From Gammaproteobacteria bacterium (lineage in GTDB: Bacteria; Pseudomonadota; Gammaproteobacteria; Methylococcales; Methylomonadaceae): 7,337 nucleotides of DNA. Positions 5,908 through 7,337 of the stretch are shown here, piece after piece; the stretch's first letter is position 1, and every line of letters begins with the position of its first letter. Both the position numbers and the translations under genes were made by a program. The notes under the pieces were generated by a model. It saw only the letters and a list, made by a program, of their open reading frames with translations, did no database searches and was not told the origin of the DNA. Where the stretch lies: positions 1-7,337 of the forward strand of contig JAJRWJ010000181.1 of assembly GCA_024276805.1 (NCBI GenBank). Reading direction: 5' to 3'.

Positions 5908-6399
5908 TCAATCCCCCAGCCAGCATTGTTCCGTATCCTCGCCGTTGCAGATCGTGAGTTGTAGCGCCGGCTGTTCACTGTCCATGCGCCGCAGTTGTTT
6001 TTCCAAGGCTGCTGGTTGCGGCGCCTGGACACTGTAAAACAAATGCCCCGGGCATTTGCAGTCCGAAGCGCCAAAGCGCGGCATCGCCATGCTGCAGGTT
6101 GTTTCTCCGGCCAGTGCAGCCGCCCACTGGTGTTCCCGCTTGACCGTGTCGAAGCTGTGCCAGGTGGCAAGCAATGCGGTCTCTTTGCGTAAATAATCGA
6201 TGTGCCAGTGCGGGGACCGCTGGATTCTTTTATGATGGGCGATGCGCGCCGGAATGCCGCCTGGGCCGAAGGCGCTGCCGACATACAGATAATAGCCTGG
6301 ACGGAGTTTCAGCAGCCCCAGTTTGCCAACCGGCAGCTGTGCCGTCTGCTGACACTGCAGAATCAGCACATAGGTTCCGGTGGTCAGCGGAGCAGGCAT
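5908..6399 (-). CDS. GIY-YIG / DUF123 (Uri-type, COG1833) nuclease-family protein
   Basis: A small single-domain protein of the DUF123 branch of GIY-YIG nucleases, a family also found fused to endonuclease III in some archaea; its cellular role is unclear. Counting from the ATG at 6399 (163 residues): GTYVLIL at 8-14 supplies the first tyrosine strand, GYYLYVGSA at 35-43 the second, followed by GPGGIPARIAHH with the arginine, WHIDYLR at 65-71, and a cysteine-histidine cluster near SDCKCPGHLFY (112-122) with a further cysteine earlier at 102. These are the marks of the family. An alternative TTG at 6420 would overlap the stop of the transporter gene (TTGA) and add seven residues; neither start has a good ribosome site. 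It is the second gene of a two-gene minus-strand unit. No partner repair gene is present to suggest a job. Confidence 0.85.
   Translation of the reverse strand: MPAPLTTGTYVLILQCQQTAQLPVGKLGLLKLRPGYYLYVGSAFGPGGIPARIAHHKRIQRSPHWHIDYLRKETALLATWHSFDTVKREHQWAAALAGETTCSMAMPRFGASDCKCPGHLFYSVQAPQPAALEKQLRRMDSEQPALQLTICNGEDTEQCWLGD
6040..6058. repeat. 19-base palindrome inside the nuclease-family gene
   Basis: CAAATGCCC (6040-6048) and GGGCATTTG (6050-6058) are perfect inverted arms around a single C. It falls on the codons for the conserved CKCPGHL motif, so the protein sequence may account for much of it. Confidence 0.45.
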
Positions 6400-6416
6400 G
6401 GCGGAATGACGCTTGC

Positions 6417-7337
6417 TCAATGAATGATCCGCGCCGGTCTGGATTCCGCTTCAATAAAAATACGCTGGATGACGGGAAATTGTTTTTTCAGGTTCCGGTC
6501 TATCTCGGCGATGGTTTTTTCTATGTCTCCCGCCAGCGACGAATCGGCAAAATCCAGGCTGATATTGACCAGGATGAAATCTGGGCCCATATGCAGGGTC
6601 AGAATCTCATTGACATGCTCCACGATGGGATACGATTGGGCATGCAGGCGAATGCCCTGAACGATTTCCGGATTGGCGCTTTCGCCAATCAGCAGGCTTT
6701 TGGTTTCATAGGCCAGCCAGATTGCCGTACCGCCTAAAATCATGCCGATCAGGATCGAGGCAAAGCCGTCATAGTAGGGGTTGCCGGTAATTTGTCCGAG
6801 CAAAATACCGAAAAAGGCAATGAGCAGGCCCAGCATTGCCGCGGAATCCTCGAACAGAACCATGAATAACGACGGATCCTTGCCCCGGCCGATGGCTTCC
6901 AGATAGCCCCACTTCCCTTTTGCCCGGCTGAATTGCCTGAAGGCATAATACCAAGCGGCGCCTTCAAAGAACATCGCGATTGCCAGCACCAGATAGTTGA
7001 TGCCGATATTTTCCTGTACCGACGGGTTGGCAATACTGTGCAGGCCTTCATAAATGGAAACTCCCGCGCCTACGGCGAAGATCATTATCGCGACGATGAA
7101 GCTCCAGAAATAGATTTCCTTGCCGTGACCAAAGGGAAACTGTTCGTCTGCCGGAAGTTTTGCGCGTTGCAGGCCATAAAGCAGCAGCAGCTGGTTGCCG
7201 GTATCGACCAGCGAATGGATTGCCTCGGATAGCATCGCCGAGCTGCCGGTAAGGAATGCGGCGCTGAATTTTGTCAATGCAATGAGACTGTTGCCGGCCA
7301 AGGCGGCAATGATGACTTTTCTGGATGAAGAATCCAT
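6417..7337 (-). CDS. Cation diffusion facilitator (CDF) family metal transporter
   Basis: CDF proteins export divalent metals such as zinc, iron or manganese from the cytosol in exchange for protons, usually as dimers. The 306-residue product has about six membrane segments (roughly 8-30, 34-55, 78-98, 112-133, 160-181, 190-209) and a cytosolic C-terminal domain from about 215. The first metal-site motif is present in AIHSLVDTGNQ (H41, D45), followed by FPFGHGKE at 67-74. In the fifth segment the usual HxxxD is replaced by FEDSAAMLG (E163, D164), a form I associate with the ZnT9 (SLC30A9)-like branch, so metal preference cannot be read from the classic site. The ATG is the last three bases of the window; the length fits a full gene, but an upstream start cannot be excluded. 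Its stop overlaps a possible TTG start of the nuclease-family gene, suggesting one transcript. Confidence 0.93.
   Translation of the reverse strand: MDSSSRKVIIAALAGNSLIALTKFSAAFLTGSSAMLSEAIHSLVDTGNQLLLLYGLQRAKLPADEQFPFGHGKEIYFWSFIVAIMIFAVGAGVSIYEGLHSIANPSVQENIGINYLVLAIAMFFEGAAWYYAFRQFSRAKGKWGYLEAIGRGKDPSLFMVLFEDSAAMLGLLIAFFGILLGQITGNPYYDGFASILIGMILGGTAIWLAYETKSLLIGESANPEIVQGIRLHAQSYPIVEHVNEILTLHMGPDFILVNISLDFADSSLAGDIEKTIAEIDRNLKKQFPVIQRIFIEAESRPARIIH

Noticed and set aside
1..7337. CRISPR array, tRNA, rRNA, riboswitch, prophage or defence system
   Set aside because: No regularly spaced repeats, no tRNA-like or rRNA stretch, and no conserved aptamer core were recognised. The genes are housekeeping enzymes, two transporters or channels and one small nuclease-family protein, and do not form a known or convincing new defence island.

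Overview
This window is an ordinary chromosomal core region of a proteobacterium with moderate GC content (about 50% by eye). It carries the vitamin B5 (pantothenate) cluster. The order pcnB-folK-panB-panC, with panD a short way downstream, is typical of beta- and gammaproteobacteria. Protein wording and base composition would fit a betaproteobacterium such as a Nitrosomonas relative, but that placement is inference and I cannot settle it without a search.

Plus strand, 1-5607. The window opens inside pcnB (poly(A) polymerase, C-terminal part only). After 78 bases comes folK (folate pathway pyrophosphokinase). panB follows with no gap at all, and panC starts at or just after the panB stop. A 2.2 kb gene for a large MscS-family mechanosensitive channel separates panC from panD. 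panD has a plausible promoter of its own in the 64-base gap before it. The logic of the cluster is coherent: FolK leads to folate, PanB uses the folate-borne one-carbon unit to make ketopantoate, PanD makes beta-alanine, and PanC joins pantoate to beta-alanine. The ketopantoate reductase (panE) is not in the window.

Minus strand, 7337-5908. A cation diffusion facilitator (CDF) transporter gene reads toward panD and runs directly into a small GIY-YIG/DUF123 (Uri-type) nuclease-family gene, with stop and start touching or nearly so. These two converge on panD.

The 300 bases between panD and the nuclease gene (5608-5907) are the least ordinary stretch. They contain a short AT-rich perfect hairpin, two interleaved inverted repeats, a tandem 8-mer, and a sequence resembling a dispersed proteobacterial repeat. 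A 73-codon minus-strand frame also runs exactly to the panD stop codon.

I found no mobile element, CRISPR array, tRNA or rRNA, and no clearly novel multi-gene system. The points most worth a second look are a 39-codon frame that bridges panC and mscS and ends in an ATGA overlap with the channel start, two A8 tracts in the channel's low-complexity linker (one in the loop of a hairpin next to a perfect Shine-Dalgarno-like sequence), and the structured spacer after panD.
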